DNA from: Pseudomonas fluorescens
GTDB lineage: Bacteria; Pseudomonadota; Gammaproteobacteria; Pseudomonadales; Pseudomonadaceae
Assembly (NCBI RefSeq): GCF_001708445.1
Contig: NZ_CP015637.1
Coordinates: 745,001 to 809,000, forward strand
Length of the DNA stretch: 64,000 nt
Direction: 5' to 3'
Made by a program: the position numbers and the translations under genes. This document shows, one piece after another, positions 26,868-36,675 of the stretch. The notes below the pieces were generated by a model, which was not told the DNA's origin, searched no databases, and worked only from the letters and a program-made list of their open reading frames with translations. Position 1 is the first letter of the stretch; every line of letters starts with the position of its first letter.

Positions 26868-26990
26868 TATGGCCCCTCACGTCCTAAAGTTCGCGCCGAA
26901 CGTCCATGCTGGAAACGATCCATCCGGCTCAAGTACTGACGACGAGACAGCAAGGCCAAGGGTAGCGATAGCCCCATGGCCTTTTTGCTT
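26868..26990 (+). ncRNA. Candidate small RNA or attenuator in the speC leader
   Basis: A terminator-like hairpin at 26949-26988 (AGCAAGGCCA paired with TGGCCTTTTTGCT, inner GGG/CCC pairing, T5) ends about 100 nt before the speC start and lies in a 366-bp gene-free stretch after the REPIN. Another stem (TGCACGCG and CGCGTGCA, 26815-26843) lies upstream. A transcript of roughly 100-150 nt could end here, either an independent small RNA or a prematurely terminated speC leader that senses polyamines. The 5-prime end is a guess. Confidence 0.4.
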
Positions 26991-27091
26991 TCGGCGACAT
27001 GCCTTGGGAAGTAGGCGAACCAAAGTGGGGATACGGAGGACGTTCAGTTGCACCCATTGATCAAATCAGTTTGCCCTTAGGAGTTCCCAGC

Positions 27092-28255
27092 ATGTCGATC
27101 AACGTCGAAGATTATTTCGCGCGCGCCACTTTTGACAAAATGAAGGCGTTCGCCGACAAGCAAGAAACCCCGTTCGTGGTGATCGACACCGCGATGATCA
27201 GCCAGGCCTACGATGACCTGCGCGCCGGTTTCGAATTCGCCAAGGTGTATTACGCGGTCAAGGCCAACCCTGCCGTCGAGATCATCGACCTGTTGAAAGA
27301 CAAGGGTTCGAGCTTCGACATCGCCTCGATCTACGAGCTGGACAAGGTCATGGACCGCGGCGTCAGCGCCGACCGTATCAGCTACGGCAACACCATCAAG
27401 AAATCCAAGGACATCCGCTACTTCTACGAGAAGGGCGTACGCCTGTTCTCCACCGACTCCGAAGCCGACCTGCGCAACATCGCCAAGGCCGCGCCGGGCT
27501 CGAAAGTGTATGTGCGTATCCTCACCGAAGGTTCGACCACGGCTGACTGGCCTCTGTCGCGCAAGTTCGGCTGCCAGACCGACATGGCCATGGACCTGCT
27601 GATCCTCGCCCGTGACCTGGGCCTGGTGCCGTACGGCATTTCGTTCCACGTGGGCTCGCAGCAACGCGACATCAGCGTGTGGGACGCGGCAATCGCCAAG
27701 GTCAAAGTGATCTTCGAACGCCTGAAGGAAGAAGACGGCATCCACCTCAAGCTGATCAACATGGGTGGCGGCTTCCCGGCCAACTACATCACCCGTACCA
27801 ACAGCCTGGAAACCTACGCCGAGGAAATCATCCGTTTCCTCAAGGAAGACTTCGGCGACGACCTGCCGGAAATCATCCTGGAGCCGGGCCGTTCGTTGAT
27901 CGCCAACGCCGGCATCCTGGTCAGTGAAGTGGTATTGGTTGCACGTAAATCCCGTACCGCCGTCGAGCGTTGGGTGTACACGGATGTGGGCAAGTTCTCC
28001 GGCCTGATCGAAACCATGGACGAAGCCATCAAGTTCCCGATCTGGACCGAGAAGAAAGGCGAGATGGAAGAAGTGGTCATCGCCGGCCCGACCTGCGACA
28101 GCGCCGACATCATGTACGAAAACTACAAGTACGGCCTGCCGCTGAACCTGGCGATCGGTGATCGTTTGTACTGGTTGTCGACCGGTGCGTACACCACCAG
28201 CTACAGCGCCGTTGAGTTCAATGGCTTTCCACCGTTGAAGTCGTACTACATTTAA
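27092..28255 (+). CDS. speC: Ornithine decarboxylase (alanine-racemase-fold type)
   Basis: A 387-residue PLP enzyme of the eukaryotic-type ODC/DAP decarboxylase family, converting ornithine to putrescine. The PLP lysine is in VYYAVKANP (about residue 52). The phosphate-binding GGGFP and EPGRSLIANAG blocks and the active-site GPTCDSADIM near residue 330 are all present. The last group favours ornithine/lysine decarboxylase over DAP decarboxylase. The ATG at 27092 follows AGGAG and gives the family length; the in-frame upstream ATG at 26999 would add 31 non-conserved residues. Lysine decarboxylation as a side activity is possible. Confidence 0.92.
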   Translation: MSINVEDYFARATFDKMKAFADKQETPFVVIDTAMISQAYDDLRAGFEFAKVYYAVKANPAVEIIDLLKDKGSSFDIASIYELDKVMDRGVSADRISYGNTIKKSKDIRYFYEKGVRLFSTDSEADLRNIAKAAPGSKVYVRILTEGSTTADWPLSRKFGCQTDMAMDLLILARDLGLVPYGISFHVGSQQRDISVWDAAIAKVKVIFERLKEEDGIHLKLINMGGGFPANYITRTNSLETYAEEIIRFLKEDFGDDLPEIILEPGRSLIANAGILVSEVVLVARKSRTAVERWVYTDVGKFSGLIETMDEAIKFPIWTEKKGEMEEVVIAGPTCDSADIMYENYKYGLPLNLAIGDRLYWLSTGAYTTSYSAVEFNGFPPLKSYYI

Positions 28256-28268
28256 GACCGCTGCGCTG

Positions 28269-28301
28269 AAAAAAACCCATGACGTGTCATGGGTTTTTTT
28301 T
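28269..28301 (+). terminator. Bidirectional terminator after speC
   Basis: AAAAAACCCATGAC pairs with its complement across a GTG loop and ends in eight T residues. The A run on the left also makes it work for the opposite-strand Sel1-repeat gene, which ends at 28306. Confidence 0.9.
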
Positions 28302-28305
28302 GGGC

Positions 28306-29055
28306 TCAGGAAAGGCTCGCGGCCCGTTGTCGGTAGGCATCAGCCATCGCCCGAATCTGCGGATCATTCGCCGCCGCCAGCGCCTTGTGCGCCACTCGCA
28401 AAAACTTCAGGTTCCCGCCGGCCAGCGCCTTGCGCAACCACTCCAGCGCCGCGTCGACCTGGCCCCTGTCGGCCAGCACCGCTGCATAACTGAACTGGCC
28501 ACGAAAATCGCCGGCTTCGGCTGAGCGTCGATACCAGGCCACGGCAGCATCCAGATCCCTCGGGCAATACTGCCCCTCTTCCAGATAGCGCCCCAGCAGG
28601 TTCATCGACTTGGCGTGGCCTTGCTCTGCCGCCTGGCGATAACACGCCAACGCATGGGGTTGATCCTCGGCAACACCGCGCCCGGTGGCCAGCAGATTGG
28701 CGTAGTTGTACAACCCCCAATCCAACCCGGCGTCTGCCGCCAGCCGGTATTCACGGGCCGCTGCCGCTTCGTCCACGGCGCTCCCCCAGCCATGCTCCCG
28801 GCAACGTCCCAGCATATTGCGCGCCATCCGGTGCCCGCCCTGGGCCGCGATCTGGAACCAACGCAGTGCCAGCGCTTCATCGCGCTCGATACCACGGCCC
28901 TCCAGCAGGATTTGCCCGAGTAAAGCCTGGGCGTCGACCACACCCTCCTTGGCCGCGATCAGGATCGCCTGGGCTGCTCGAACGGGAGAGTCATCGAGCA
29001 TGGATTGCAATTGCTCGACGTTGAGCACTTCTTCACGCCGCAATAAAAACCCCAT
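28306..29055 (-). CDS. Sel1-repeat protein downstream of piuC
   Basis: A 249-residue protein built from about five Sel1-like (TPR-related) repeats between residues 40 and 225, with the pattern A..LG..L..GRG...D...A..W...AA..G. No signal peptide is visible, so it is probably a cytoplasmic scaffold. It starts 2 bp after the piuC stop, so the two are an operon. The same neighbour occurs in P. aeruginosa (PA4516, from memory). A role in iron handling is inferred only from context. Confidence 0.85.
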   Translation of the reverse strand: MGFLLRREEVLNVEQLQSMLDDSPVRAAQAILIAAKEGVVDAQALLGQILLEGRGIERDEALALRWFQIAAQGGHRMARNMLGRCREHGWGSAVDEAAAAREYRLAADAGLDWGLYNYANLLATGRGVAEDQPHALACYRQAAEQGHAKSMNLLGRYLEEGQYCPRDLDAAVAWYRRSAEAGDFRGQFSYAAVLADRGQVDAALEWLRKALAGGNLKFLRVAHKALAAANDPQIRAMADAYRQRAASLS

Positions 29056-29057
29056 GC

Positions 29058-29738
29058 TCAGACCTCGACCCAGCGGCGCAACAGGTTGTGGTAAGTGCCG
29101 GTGAGTTGGATCAGCGCCGGGTGGTCGGGGACAGCGGCGGTCAGTTGCTGGATCGCGCCATCCATTTCGAACAGCAAGGTGCGCTGGCTGTCTTCGCGCA
29201 CCAGGCTTTGGGTCCAGAAGAACGAGGCGTAGCGTGCGCCGCGGGTTACCGCGTTGACTTTGTGCAGGCTGGAGCCGGGGTACAGCACCATGTCGCCGGC
29301 CGGCAACTTGACCCGTTGCAGGCCGAAAGTGTCCTGGATCTCCAATTCGCCGCCGTCGTAGTCCTCCGGGTCGCTGAAGAACAGCGTCGACGACAGGTCG
29401 GTGCGTACCCGCTCATGGCTGCCCTTGGGCTGGCGCACGGCGTTGTCGATATGGAAGTCGAAACTGCCTCCTGCGGTGTAGCAGTTAAGCAACGGCGGGA
29501 AGACCTTGTGCGGTAACGCTGCCGACATAAACAGCGGGTTTTGCCACAAGCGCTCGAGCATCGCCGCACCGATTTCCTTGGCCAACGGGTGGCCTTCGGG
29601 CAATTGCAGGTTGTGCTTGGCTTTGGCGGACTGGTGCCCGGCGGTGATTTTGCCGTCGGCCCAATCGGCGGTTTCCAGGGCTTGGCGGATGCGCTGCACT
29701 TCCTCACGAGAGAACAGGCCGGGAATGTGCAGCAGCAT
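29058..29738 (-). CDS. piuC: PiuC-type Fe(II)/2-oxoglutarate dioxygenase
   Basis: A 226-residue PKHD-type hydroxylase of the PiuC/YbiX family. The 2-His-1-Asp iron triad is His96 and Asp98 in FDFHIDNA and His159 in GSSLHKV; Arg169 (TRGARYASF) would bind 2-oxoglutarate. All are present, so the enzyme should be active. It is divergent from the piuA receptor gene and cotranscribed with the Sel1-repeat gene. The family is iron-regulated in Pseudomonas; its substrate is unknown, possibly a siderophore or receptor-linked molecule. Confidence 0.93.
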   Translation of the reverse strand: MLLHIPGLFSREEVQRIRQALETADWADGKITAGHQSAKAKHNLQLPEGHPLAKEIGAAMLERLWQNPLFMSAALPHKVFPPLLNCYTAGGSFDFHIDNAVRQPKGSHERVRTDLSSTLFFSDPEDYDGGELEIQDTFGLQRVKLPAGDMVLYPGSSLHKVNAVTRGARYASFFWTQSLVREDSQRTLLFEMDGAIQQLTAAVPDHPALIQLTGTYHNLLRRWVEV

Positions 29739-29770
29739 GGGACGATACCTGGGAACGAAGAGGCGCCAAT

Positions 29771-29789
29771 GGTATTGATTCTTATCCTC
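29771..29789 (-). promoter_or_regulatory. Possible Fur box upstream of piuC
   Basis: On the minus strand the sequence GGATAAGAATCAATACC resembles the Fur consensus GATAATGATAATCATTATC (about 11 of 19 positions agree). It lies 33-50 bp before the piuC start, where a Fur operator is expected for an iron-uptake gene. Confidence 0.4.
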
Positions 29790-29861
29790 TCTGTAAAACG
29801 CCTAGACGGATGAGCGTGTAAAAACCGTAAGCCTAAAGTGTAAAGAATGTAAATTCAGTAC

Positions 29862-29888
29862 AAATAGCAATGTATCTCAATTGATATA
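29862..29888 (+). promoter_or_regulatory. AT-rich putative Fur/promoter region of piuA
   Basis: An AT-rich stretch with a TATC-N6-GATA dyad (TATCTCAATTGATA) lies 55-80 bp before the piuA start. It is suggestive of a Fur-controlled promoter, but the match to the consensus is weak. Confidence 0.3.
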
Positions 29889-29943
29889 AAATCTTGTTAC
29901 ACCTATATTTCGCGACCTCACATCCTTGGGGAAAGGACACGTC

Positions 29944-32226
29944 ATGTCGCGCACCACTCTAAAAACACCTGCCAGTTCACCACGTCTGCTGGCTTCGGCC
30001 ATCGGCGTCGCCCTCGGTGCCAGCTCCGTCGCCCACCTGGCGCAAGCGGCCGAAGACACCGGGCAGAAAGGCCAGCGCAACAGCATCTCCCTGGGGGCTA
30101 CCAGCATCACCGGCGAAGAACAGGACAACACCTCCTACCAGGTCGAAAAAGCCTCTTCGCAAAAGTACACCGCGCCGCTGGTGGATACGCCGCGCTCAGT
30201 CACCGTGGTGCCACAACAGGTACTCAAGGACACCGCCGCCACCTCGTTGCAGGACGCCTTGCGCACAGTACCGGGCATTACATTCGGCGCCGGCGAAGGT
30301 GGTAACCCACAGGGGGATCGCCCGTTCATCCGTGGTTTTGACGCCCAGGGCGACACCTACCTGGACGGCGTACGCGACACCGGCGGCCAGAGCCGTGAGA
30401 TCTTCGACATTGAATCCATTGAAGTCAGCAAGGGCCCGAATTCCTCGTTCGGCGGGCGCGGCTCGGCCGGTGGCAGCCTCAACCTGGTGAGCAAGACGCC
30501 ACAAGCGCGGGACTTCACCAATGGTGGCTTCACCTATGGTTCCGACCAGACGCGCCGCTATGTGCTCGACGTCAACCGTCAGTTCCTCGACACCGCCGCG
30601 TTCCGCCTGAACCTGATGAGCCACGAACAAAACGTGGCCGGTCGCGACGCCGTGAACTACGACCGCTGGGGCGTGGCGCCCTCGCTGACTTTCGGTCTGG
30701 GTACGCCGACCCGCGTCAACGTCAGCTACTACCACATGGAAAGCGACGACCTGCCGGACTCGGGAATCCCCTACGGCTACGGCTCCTCGACCGCCACCGC
30801 TCACGTGCATGACAAACCCAACGACGGTGGCGACAGCAATAACTTCTATGGCCTCAAGAGTCGCGACTTCCGCAAGACCCGCGCTGACATCAGCACGTTT
30901 TCCTTCGAGCACGACTTGAACGACACCATGACGCTGAAAAACACCCTGCGCCATGGCAGCACCGGCCAGGACTACGTGCTCACGCAACCGGACGACAGCA
31001 AACTCAACGTCAACAAGTACGGCACCGTGTGGCGCCGCGCCAACACCCGTGTCTCAACCACCACCACGACCACCAACCAGACCGATCTGTTCGGCAGCTT
31101 CCAGGCGCTGGGCTTCAAGAACACTTACTCCACCGGCCTGGAGTTCACCGGCGAAGAAACCCGCGTCAGCGGCTACACGGTCAGCCCCAACGCCAACCCG
31201 ACGTGCACCGTGGTCAAGGGCAGCCTGGGCGGCCAATGTACGTCGCTGAGCAACCCGACCCCGGATGATGCCTGGACCGGCAGCGTCGCACGCAACTACA
31301 ACGGCACCAACACCAAGGCCACCAGCCGTGCCGCCTATGTATTCGACACCATCGAACTTGACCCGCAATGGCTGCTGAACGTCGGCCTGCGCTACGACAC
31401 CTTCGACACCGAAGCCAACACCAATGCCACCACCGGCCGCACCAAGATCAAGGACGACAGCCAGTTCTTCAACTGGCAGGCCGGCCTGGTCTGGAAGCCG
31501 GTGGAGAACGGCAGTATCTATGCGTCCTATGCCACCTCGGCAACGCCAGCCGGTGGTTTGGTGGGTGAAGGTGCCGACGGCAACCCACTGTCTGCGGGCG
31601 CCGCCACCAGCGACCTGCAACCGGAAGAGACCGTCAACTACGAGCTGGGCACCAAGTGGGACCTGTTCCACGATCGTCTGTCACTGACCGCTGCGGTGTT
31701 CCGCACCGAGAAGAAAAACACCCGCATCCTGGTCGACGCCCTGACTTACCAGAACGCCGGCGAATCCCGCGTCGACGGCCTGGAATTGTCCGCCAGCGGC
31801 AAGCTCACCGAACAATGGCAAGTGTTCGCTGGCTACAGCTACCTCGACAGCGAACTGGTCAGCGCCGGCCTCAATGGACGTAACGGCGTCGTCAGCACGG
31901 GCTCGAACAAAGGCAACCAGATGCCGAACACGCCGAAGAACACCTTCAGCCTGTGGACCACCTACGACATCACCTCGAAACTGACCATCGGCGGCGGCGC
32001 GTTCTACGTCGATGATGTCTACGGCGATGCAGGCAACACAGTCTACGTGCCGTCCTATACCCGCTTCGACGCCATGGCCAGCTACAAGCTGACCAAGAAC
32101 GTCGACCTGCAACTGAACGTGCAAAACCTGACTGACAAGACCTACTACGACAAGGCGTTCTCGACCCACTTCGCCAACCAGGCAGCCGGCCGTACGGCAT
32201 TGTTGACCACCAGCTTCCACTTCTAA
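29944..32226 (+). CDS. piuA: TonB-dependent catecholate siderophore receptor PiuA
   Basis: A 760-residue outer-membrane receptor. Signal peptide to about residue 36 (..SVAHLAQA-AEDTGQ), then a plug domain (about 60-180) with DTPRSVTVVPQQVLKD, RGFDAQGDTYLDGVRD and EVSKGPNSSFGGRGSAGGSLN, then a 22-strand barrel ending in TTSFHF with the terminal Phe. The FiuA/PiuA subfamily takes up Fe(III)-catecholates and is a route for siderophore-conjugated antibiotics in P. aeruginosa. The ATG at 29944 is preceded by GGAAAGGA; the one at 29926 is less likely. It is divergent from piuC and followed by the reductase. Confidence 0.92.
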   Translation: MSRTTLKTPASSPRLLASAIGVALGASSVAHLAQAAEDTGQKGQRNSISLGATSITGEEQDNTSYQVEKASSQKYTAPLVDTPRSVTVVPQQVLKDTAATSLQDALRTVPGITFGAGEGGNPQGDRPFIRGFDAQGDTYLDGVRDTGGQSREIFDIESIEVSKGPNSSFGGRGSAGGSLNLVSKTPQARDFTNGGFTYGSDQTRRYVLDVNRQFLDTAAFRLNLMSHEQNVAGRDAVNYDRWGVAPSLTFGLGTPTRVNVSYYHMESDDLPDSGIPYGYGSSTATAHVHDKPNDGGDSNNFYGLKSRDFRKTRADISTFSFEHDLNDTMTLKNTLRHGSTGQDYVLTQPDDSKLNVNKYGTVWRRANTRVSTTTTTTNQTDLFGSFQALGFKNTYSTGLEFTGEETRVSGYTVSPNANPTCTVVKGSLGGQCTSLSNPTPDDAWTGSVARNYNGTNTKATSRAAYVFDTIELDPQWLLNVGLRYDTFDTEANTNATTGRTKIKDDSQFFNWQAGLVWKPVENGSIYASYATSATPAGGLVGEGADGNPLSAGAATSDLQPEETVNYELGTKWDLFHDRLSLTAAVFRTEKKNTRILVDALTYQNAGESRVDGLELSASGKLTEQWQVFAGYSYLDSELVSAGLNGRNGVVSTGSNKGNQMPNTPKNTFSLWTTYDITSKLTIGGGAFYVDDVYGDAGNTVYVPSYTRFDAMASYKLTKNVDLQLNVQNLTDKTYYDKAFSTHFANQAAGRTALLTTSFHF

Positions 32227-32361
32227 GGCGGCCAACCGCTCGCCCAAGCCCCACGCATCGGATGCGCGGGGCTTTTTGCGTGTAAAAAAGAATGTTTCTC
32301 GAACAGCCACGGCATAATGCGCGCCGTGCCCTACATATCCAGATAGACGAGGCGGTCCGAC

Positions 32362-34887
32362 GTGTTGAAGAAAACCCTGTTCCAGTTGCACTGGTTCTTC
32401 GGCATCACTGCCGGTCTGGTGCTGGCCTTGATGGGGATCACCGGGGCTGCGGTCTCGTTTCAGGATGAAATCCTGCGCGCGCTCAACCCCAGCGTATTGT
32501 TCGTGCAAAAGCGCGAAGCCGGCGTACTGCCACCCGCCGAACTGGTGCGCAAGCTCGAAGCCACCGAAGGCAAGACCGTTTCGATGCTGTGGGTGGAAAG
32601 TGACAGCGGCAACGCCGCGCGCGTGTCCTTCACCCCGCCACCCGGCGAACGCCGTGGCCAGATGCGCTACTTCGACCCCTACACCGGCGACTATATGGGC
32701 GATGCCGTCGGCCAGGACGTGTTCGGTTTTATCCTGCAGTTGCACCGTTTCCTCGCCATGGGCGAAACCGGCCGCCAAATCACCGGGGCCTGCACCCTGA
32801 TCCTGCTGTTCTTCTGCCTGTCCGGCCTGTACCTGCGCTGGCCGCGCCAAGTGGCGAGCTGGCGCGCGTGGTTGACCCTGGACTGGCGCAAAAAAGGCCG
32901 CAGCTTCAACTGGGACCTGCACTCGGTATTCGGCACCTGGTGCCTGTTGTTTTACCTGTTGGCCGCGCTGACCGGGCTGTACTGGTCCTACGACTGGTAC
33001 AACCAAGGCGTGACCAAACTGTTGTCCGACGCCCCGCAGAACGAGCGGATGCGCAAGCGTGGTCCACCCCCTCAGGGGCCGGCGCCGGTCGCCAACTATG
33101 ACGCGATGTGGAGCAGCATCTACAGCAACGCCGGCCCCGGCTTGAGCGCCTACAACATCCGCATGCCGGCGGTCGCCGGGCAACCGGCCATCGTGTATTA
33201 CTTGCTGGCAAACTCCCCCCATGATCGCGCGCTCAACCAGCTCAACCTGGACCCGGCCACCGGCGAGGTCAAATCCCATGACCGCTACGCCAGCAAGCGC
33301 CTCAAGTCGCAGTTGCTGACCAGTGTCTATGCGCTGCACACCGGCAGTTACTTCGGCCTGGTCGGACGGATTGTCCTCACCGTCAGTTCGCTGCTCATGC
33401 CGCTGTTCTTTATCACCGGCTGGCTGTTGTACCTCGACCGTCGTCGCAAAAAACGCCAGGTGCGTGATGCGCGCAACGGCCTCGCAGCCAACCCCAGCGA
33501 TGCAGCGGCCTGGCTGATCGGCTTTGCCAGCCAGAGCGGCTTTGCCGAGCAATTGGCCTGGCAGACCGCCGGACAATTGCAGGCCGCGGGGCTGCCAGTG
33601 AAGGTGCAGTCCCTGGGCAGCGTAAGCCCCGAAGACCTGCGCCAGTCGGCACATGCGCTGTTTGTGGTGAGCACCTTCGGCGACGGCGAAGCCCCGGACA
33701 GCGCGCGGGTTTTCGAACGCAGCGTGCTGGGCCAGAACCTGCCCCTCAACGGCTTGAACTACTCGGTATTGGCCCTGGGTGATCGCCAGTACGAACACTT
33801 CTGCGGCTTTGCCCGGCGCCTGCATTTCTGGCTGACCCACCAGGGCGGCACCCCGTTGTTCGCCCCGGTGGAAGTCGACAGCGGCGACAGCGCTGCGCTG
33901 CTGCACTGGCAACAACAGCTGGGGCAGTTAACCGGCCACGCACCGACGGCGGCCTGGCCGACCGCCCAATATGAAAACTGGACCTTGAGCCAACGCACCC
34001 TGCTCAACCGTGGCAGCGCCGGTTCGGCCGTCTACCTGCTCGGCCTCACCAGCCCGTCGCCACAGTCCTGGGAAGCCGGCGACCTGGTCGAAATCCTGCC
34101 ACGCAATGGCCCGCAGGCCATCGAACGCTTCCTGGGGGGCCTGGGCCTGGCTGGCAGCGATGGAGTCCTGCTCGACGGCCTGCCGCACACCCTCGACCAG
34201 GCCCTGGCAACCCGCCAACTGCCGGACAACCGCACGCACCTGGTCGGCCTGCATGCCCAGGCCCTGGTGGACGCGTTAGTGCCGCTGGGCATGCGCGAAT
34301 ACTCCATCGCCTCGATTGCCAGCGACGGCGTACTCGAACTGATCGTACGCCAGGAGCGCCACCCGGACGGCAGCCTGGGCCTGGGCTCCGGCTGGCTCAC
34401 CGAACATGCCGCCATTGGCACCGCGATCAGCCTGCGCCTGCGCCGCAACAGCGGCTTCCACCTGCCGCAGGTGCCAGTACCGTTGATCCTGCTCGGCAAC
34501 GGCACCGGCCTGGCCGGTCTGCGCAGCTTGCTCAAGGCGAATATTGCCAACGGCCAACAGCGCAACTGGCTATTGTTCGGCGAGCGCAATATCGCCCACG
34601 ACTACCTGTGCCAGGACGAGCTGCAAGGCTGGCTGGCCAGTGGTGACCTGGCCCTGCTGGACCTGGCGTTTTCCCGGGATCAGGAGGAGAAGATCTACGT
34701 GCAGGATCGCCTGCGCGAATCGGCAGACGTGTTGCGGCGATGGCTGGCGGACGATGCGGCGATTTATGTGTGTGGAAGCTTGCAGGGGATGGCGACCGGG
34801 GTGGATCAAGTACTGCATGAGGTGCTGGGCAGCGAGGTGGTGGAGCGCCTGATCGAACAGGGCCGCTATCGTCGCGACGTGTACTGA
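32362..34887 (+). CDS. PepSY-membrane / flavodoxin / FAD-NADPH reductase fusion (PiuB-like)
   Basis: An 841-residue inner-membrane protein. The N-terminal 375 residues form a PepSY-TM module with four or more helices (first at 10-35) and repeated His residues within membrane segments (for example [17 protein letters not shown]), likely haem or metal ligands. Then come a flavodoxin-like domain (about 385-520; [15 protein letters not shown]) and a sulfite-reductase-type FAD/NADPH unit (about 540-841; [35 protein letters not shown]). The layout implies electron flow from NADPH through FAD and FMN to the periplasm, probably to reduce Fe(III) delivered by PiuA. Called PA4513 in P. aeruginosa, from memory. 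Confidence 0.85.
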   Translation: MLKKTLFQLHWFFGITAGLVLALMGITGAAVSFQDEILRALNPSVLFVQKREAGVLPPAELVRKLEATEGKTVSMLWVESDSGNAARVSFTPPPGERRGQMRYFDPYTGDYMGDAVGQDVFGFILQLHRFLAMGETGRQITGACTLILLFFCLSGLYLRWPRQVASWRAWLTLDWRKKGRSFNWDLHSVFGTWCLLFYLLAALTGLYWSYDWYNQGVTKLLSDAPQNERMRKRGPPPQGPAPVANYDAMWSSIYSNAGPGLSAYNIRMPAVAGQPAIVYYLLANSPHDRALNQLNLDPATGEVKSHDRYASKRLKSQLLTSVYALHTGSYFGLVGRIVLTVSSLLMPLFFITGWLLYLDRRRKKRQVRDARNGLAANPSDAAAWLIGFASQSGFAEQLAWQTAGQLQAAGLPVKVQSLGSVSPEDLRQSAHALFVVSTFGDGEAPDSARVFERSVLGQNLPLNGLNYSVLALGDRQYEHFCGFARRLHFWLTHQGGTPLFAPVEVDSGDSAALLHWQQQLGQLTGHAPTAAWPTAQYENWTLSQRTLLNRGSAGSAVYLLGLTSPSPQSWEAGDLVEILPRNGPQAIERFLGGLGLAGSDGVLLDGLPHTLDQALATRQLPDNRTHLVGLHAQALVDALVPLGMREYSIASIASDGVLELIVRQERHPDGSLGLGSGWLTEHAAIGTAISLRLRRNSGFHLPQVPVPLILLGNGTGLAGLRSLLKANIANGQQRNWLLFGERNIAHDYLCQDELQGWLASGDLALLDLAFSRDQEEKIYVQDRLRESADVLRRWLADDAAIYVCGSLQGMATGVDQVLHEVLGSEVVERLIEQGRYRRDVY

Positions 34888-34912
34888 GATCCTCTAGCCA
34901 CTGAAGAACCTA

Positions 34913-35001
34913 TGTGGGAGGGGGCAAGCCCCCGATAGCGGTGGGTCAGTAACCCATGAATTGACTGATACACCGCTATCGGGGGCAAGCCCCCTCCCAC
35001 A
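34913..35001. repeat. REPIN, GGGGGCAAGCCCCCGAT class
   Basis: TGTGGGAGGGGGCAAGCCCC on the left and its inverse on the right flank about 35 bp with a short palindrome. It lies in the convergent gap between the reductase fusion and the phosphatase gene. Confidence 0.9.
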
Positions 35002-35046
35002 GTTTTTGACTGTATTCCAAGTCAGTTTTTGACTGTATTCCAAGTC
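35001..35046. repeat. Perfect tandem duplication of 23 bp
   Basis: The unit AGTTTTTGACTGTATTCCAA plus GTC occurs twice head to tail (35001-35023 and 35024-35046), beginning on the last base of the REPIN and ending at the phosphatase stop codon. Confidence 0.95.
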
Positions 35047-36586
35047 AGGCCGGTTGCAGCTTTTGCTCGAACACTGAAACCCCATCCAGATCGCGCAGCA
35101 TCACCGTCAACTCTGCCGTCTGCCCATCAATCTGCACCTCGCCAAAAAACTGGAACCCGGCAAACGGCGAGGTGTTCTGCGCCGGTGGGGCCTTCTCGAA
35201 CACCACCTCAGGCCCAAAGGTTTTATCCAGCGGATTCGGACCGAAACTGCCCGCATTCAAAGGCCCGGCGACAAACTCCCAGAACGGCTCGAAATCCTGG
35301 AACGCCGCACGATCCGGGTGGTAATGGTGCGCCGCGCAGTAATGCACATCGGCCGTCAGCCACACGTGGTTGCGTACCTGTTGGGCACGTAGAAACCCCA
35401 ACAATTCGGCAATCTCCAACTCACGACCTTGCGCCGGGCCTGGGTCGCCGTTGGCGATGGCTTCCCAGCGCGGCACGCCGGGGCTGACTTCACCGTCGGG
35501 CACACCGAGGCCGATAGGCATGTCGGCGGCAATCACCTTCCACTGGGCCTGGGAGGCCTTGAGTTCGCGCTTGAGCCAGTCCAGTTGCTCACGGCCAAGG
35601 AAGGGTTTTTCGCCGCCCAGGTTGTCGTCGTTGGGGCCGCGATAACTGCGCATATCGAGCACGAAGACATCCAACAAAGGGCCATAACTGAGCTTGCGGT
35701 AGATGCGCCCGCCACCGTCGGCGCTTTGTCGGCGCATCGGCGAATATTCCAGCCACGCCTGGCGCGCGCGGCCGACCAGGGTGTTGATGTCCTTGATCTG
35801 GTAACGCTCATCCAACTGCTTGCTCGGCGACCAGTTGTTCACCACCTCGTGGTCGTCCCACTGCCAGATCTGCGGCACCTCGGCGTTGAAGCGCCGCACG
35901 TTTTCATCCAGCAGGTTGTAACGGTAGTTACCACGATAGTCGTCGAGGCTTTCAGCAACTTTGCTCTTGGCTTCGGTGGTGATGTTGCGCCAGATGCGCC
36001 CGCCCTCGGTGGTCAGTTGCGCAGGGACCGGGCCGTCGGCGTAGATGGTGTCGCCACTGTGGATAAAAAAGTCCGGCAAGCGCAGGCGCATGGCTTCGTA
36101 GATGCGCATGCCGCCAATGTCCGGATTGATCCCGAAGCCTTGGCCGACGGTGTCGCCGCTCCATACAAAACGAATATCGCGGCGCTGTTGCGGCACGCTG
36201 CGCAAGTGGCCGAACCACGGTTCGCTGGCGACGCCGGTCTGGGCATCTTCGAAATGCACGCGGTAGAAAATCGCCTGGTCGGCGGGCAGGCCGGTGAGTT
36301 CGACACGCGCGGTAAAGTCGCTGCGGCTGTCGGCCAGCGGCGAGACGAATCGGCGCGGGTTACTGAACACACTGCGAGTGTCCCACTCCACCACCATCCG
36401 CGCCGGGCGGTCGCTGCGGCTCCAGATCATCGCGCGATCACCGAGCAGGTCGCCGGACTGCACACCATCGGTCAGTTGCGGACGGTCTTTGACCGACGCG
36501 ATTACCGCCGGCGCCAGGCCAGGCAGCAACAGGCCGGCGCCGACGACTTGCATCACGCGGCGACGGCCAAGGTCGAAGTGGCTCAT
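35045..36586 (-). CDS. phoD: PhoD-like alkaline phosphatase, Tat-exported
   Basis: A 513-residue PhoD-family metallophosphoesterase, probably releasing phosphate from phosphodiesters or monoesters in the periplasm. The N-terminus MSHFDLGRRRVMQVVGAGLLLPGLAPA is a twin-arginine-type signal (RRRVMQV). Metal-site motifs are WSGDTVGQ, HSGDTIYADGP and WDDHEVVNNW (PhoD signature), with DVHYCAAHHYHP near the C-terminus. The ATG at 36586 follows GAGG. It lies 90 bp downstream of fruA on the same strand. No Pho box is visible in that short gap, so its regulation is unclear. Confidence 0.9.
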   Translation of the reverse strand: MSHFDLGRRRVMQVVGAGLLLPGLAPAVIASVKDRPQLTDGVQSGDLLGDRAMIWSRSDRPARMVVEWDTRSVFSNPRRFVSPLADSRSDFTARVELTGLPADQAIFYRVHFEDAQTGVASEPWFGHLRSVPQQRRDIRFVWSGDTVGQGFGINPDIGGMRIYEAMRLRLPDFFIHSGDTIYADGPVPAQLTTEGGRIWRNITTEAKSKVAESLDDYRGNYRYNLLDENVRRFNAEVPQIWQWDDHEVVNNWSPSKQLDERYQIKDINTLVGRARQAWLEYSPMRRQSADGGGRIYRKLSYGPLLDVFVLDMRSYRGPNDDNLGGEKPFLGREQLDWLKRELKASQAQWKVIAADMPIGLGVPDGEVSPGVPRWEAIANGDPGPAQGRELEIAELLGFLRAQQVRNHVWLTADVHYCAAHHYHPDRAAFQDFEPFWEFVAGPLNAGSFGPNPLDKTFGPEVVFEKAPPAQNTSPFAGFQFFGEVQIDGQTAELTVMLRDLDGVSVFEQKLQPA

Positions 36587-36675
36587 GCAGGTGCCCTCTT
36601 GAGTATCAAAAGGGCAAGTTGAACACGCGTGGATGAAGTGGATATGACACCGCCCCACCCACATTGTCCATGGCG

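Noticed and set aside
26869..27060. 63-codon open frame in the speC leader
   Set aside because: It runs through a terminator-type hairpin, has no ribosome site and no recognisable protein features; RNA structure explains the region better.
27054..27072. TTGAT..ATCA-like element before speC as an Anr box
   Set aside because: The half-sites are separated by 3 bases and the second is imperfect, unlike the TTGA-N6-TCAA dyad.
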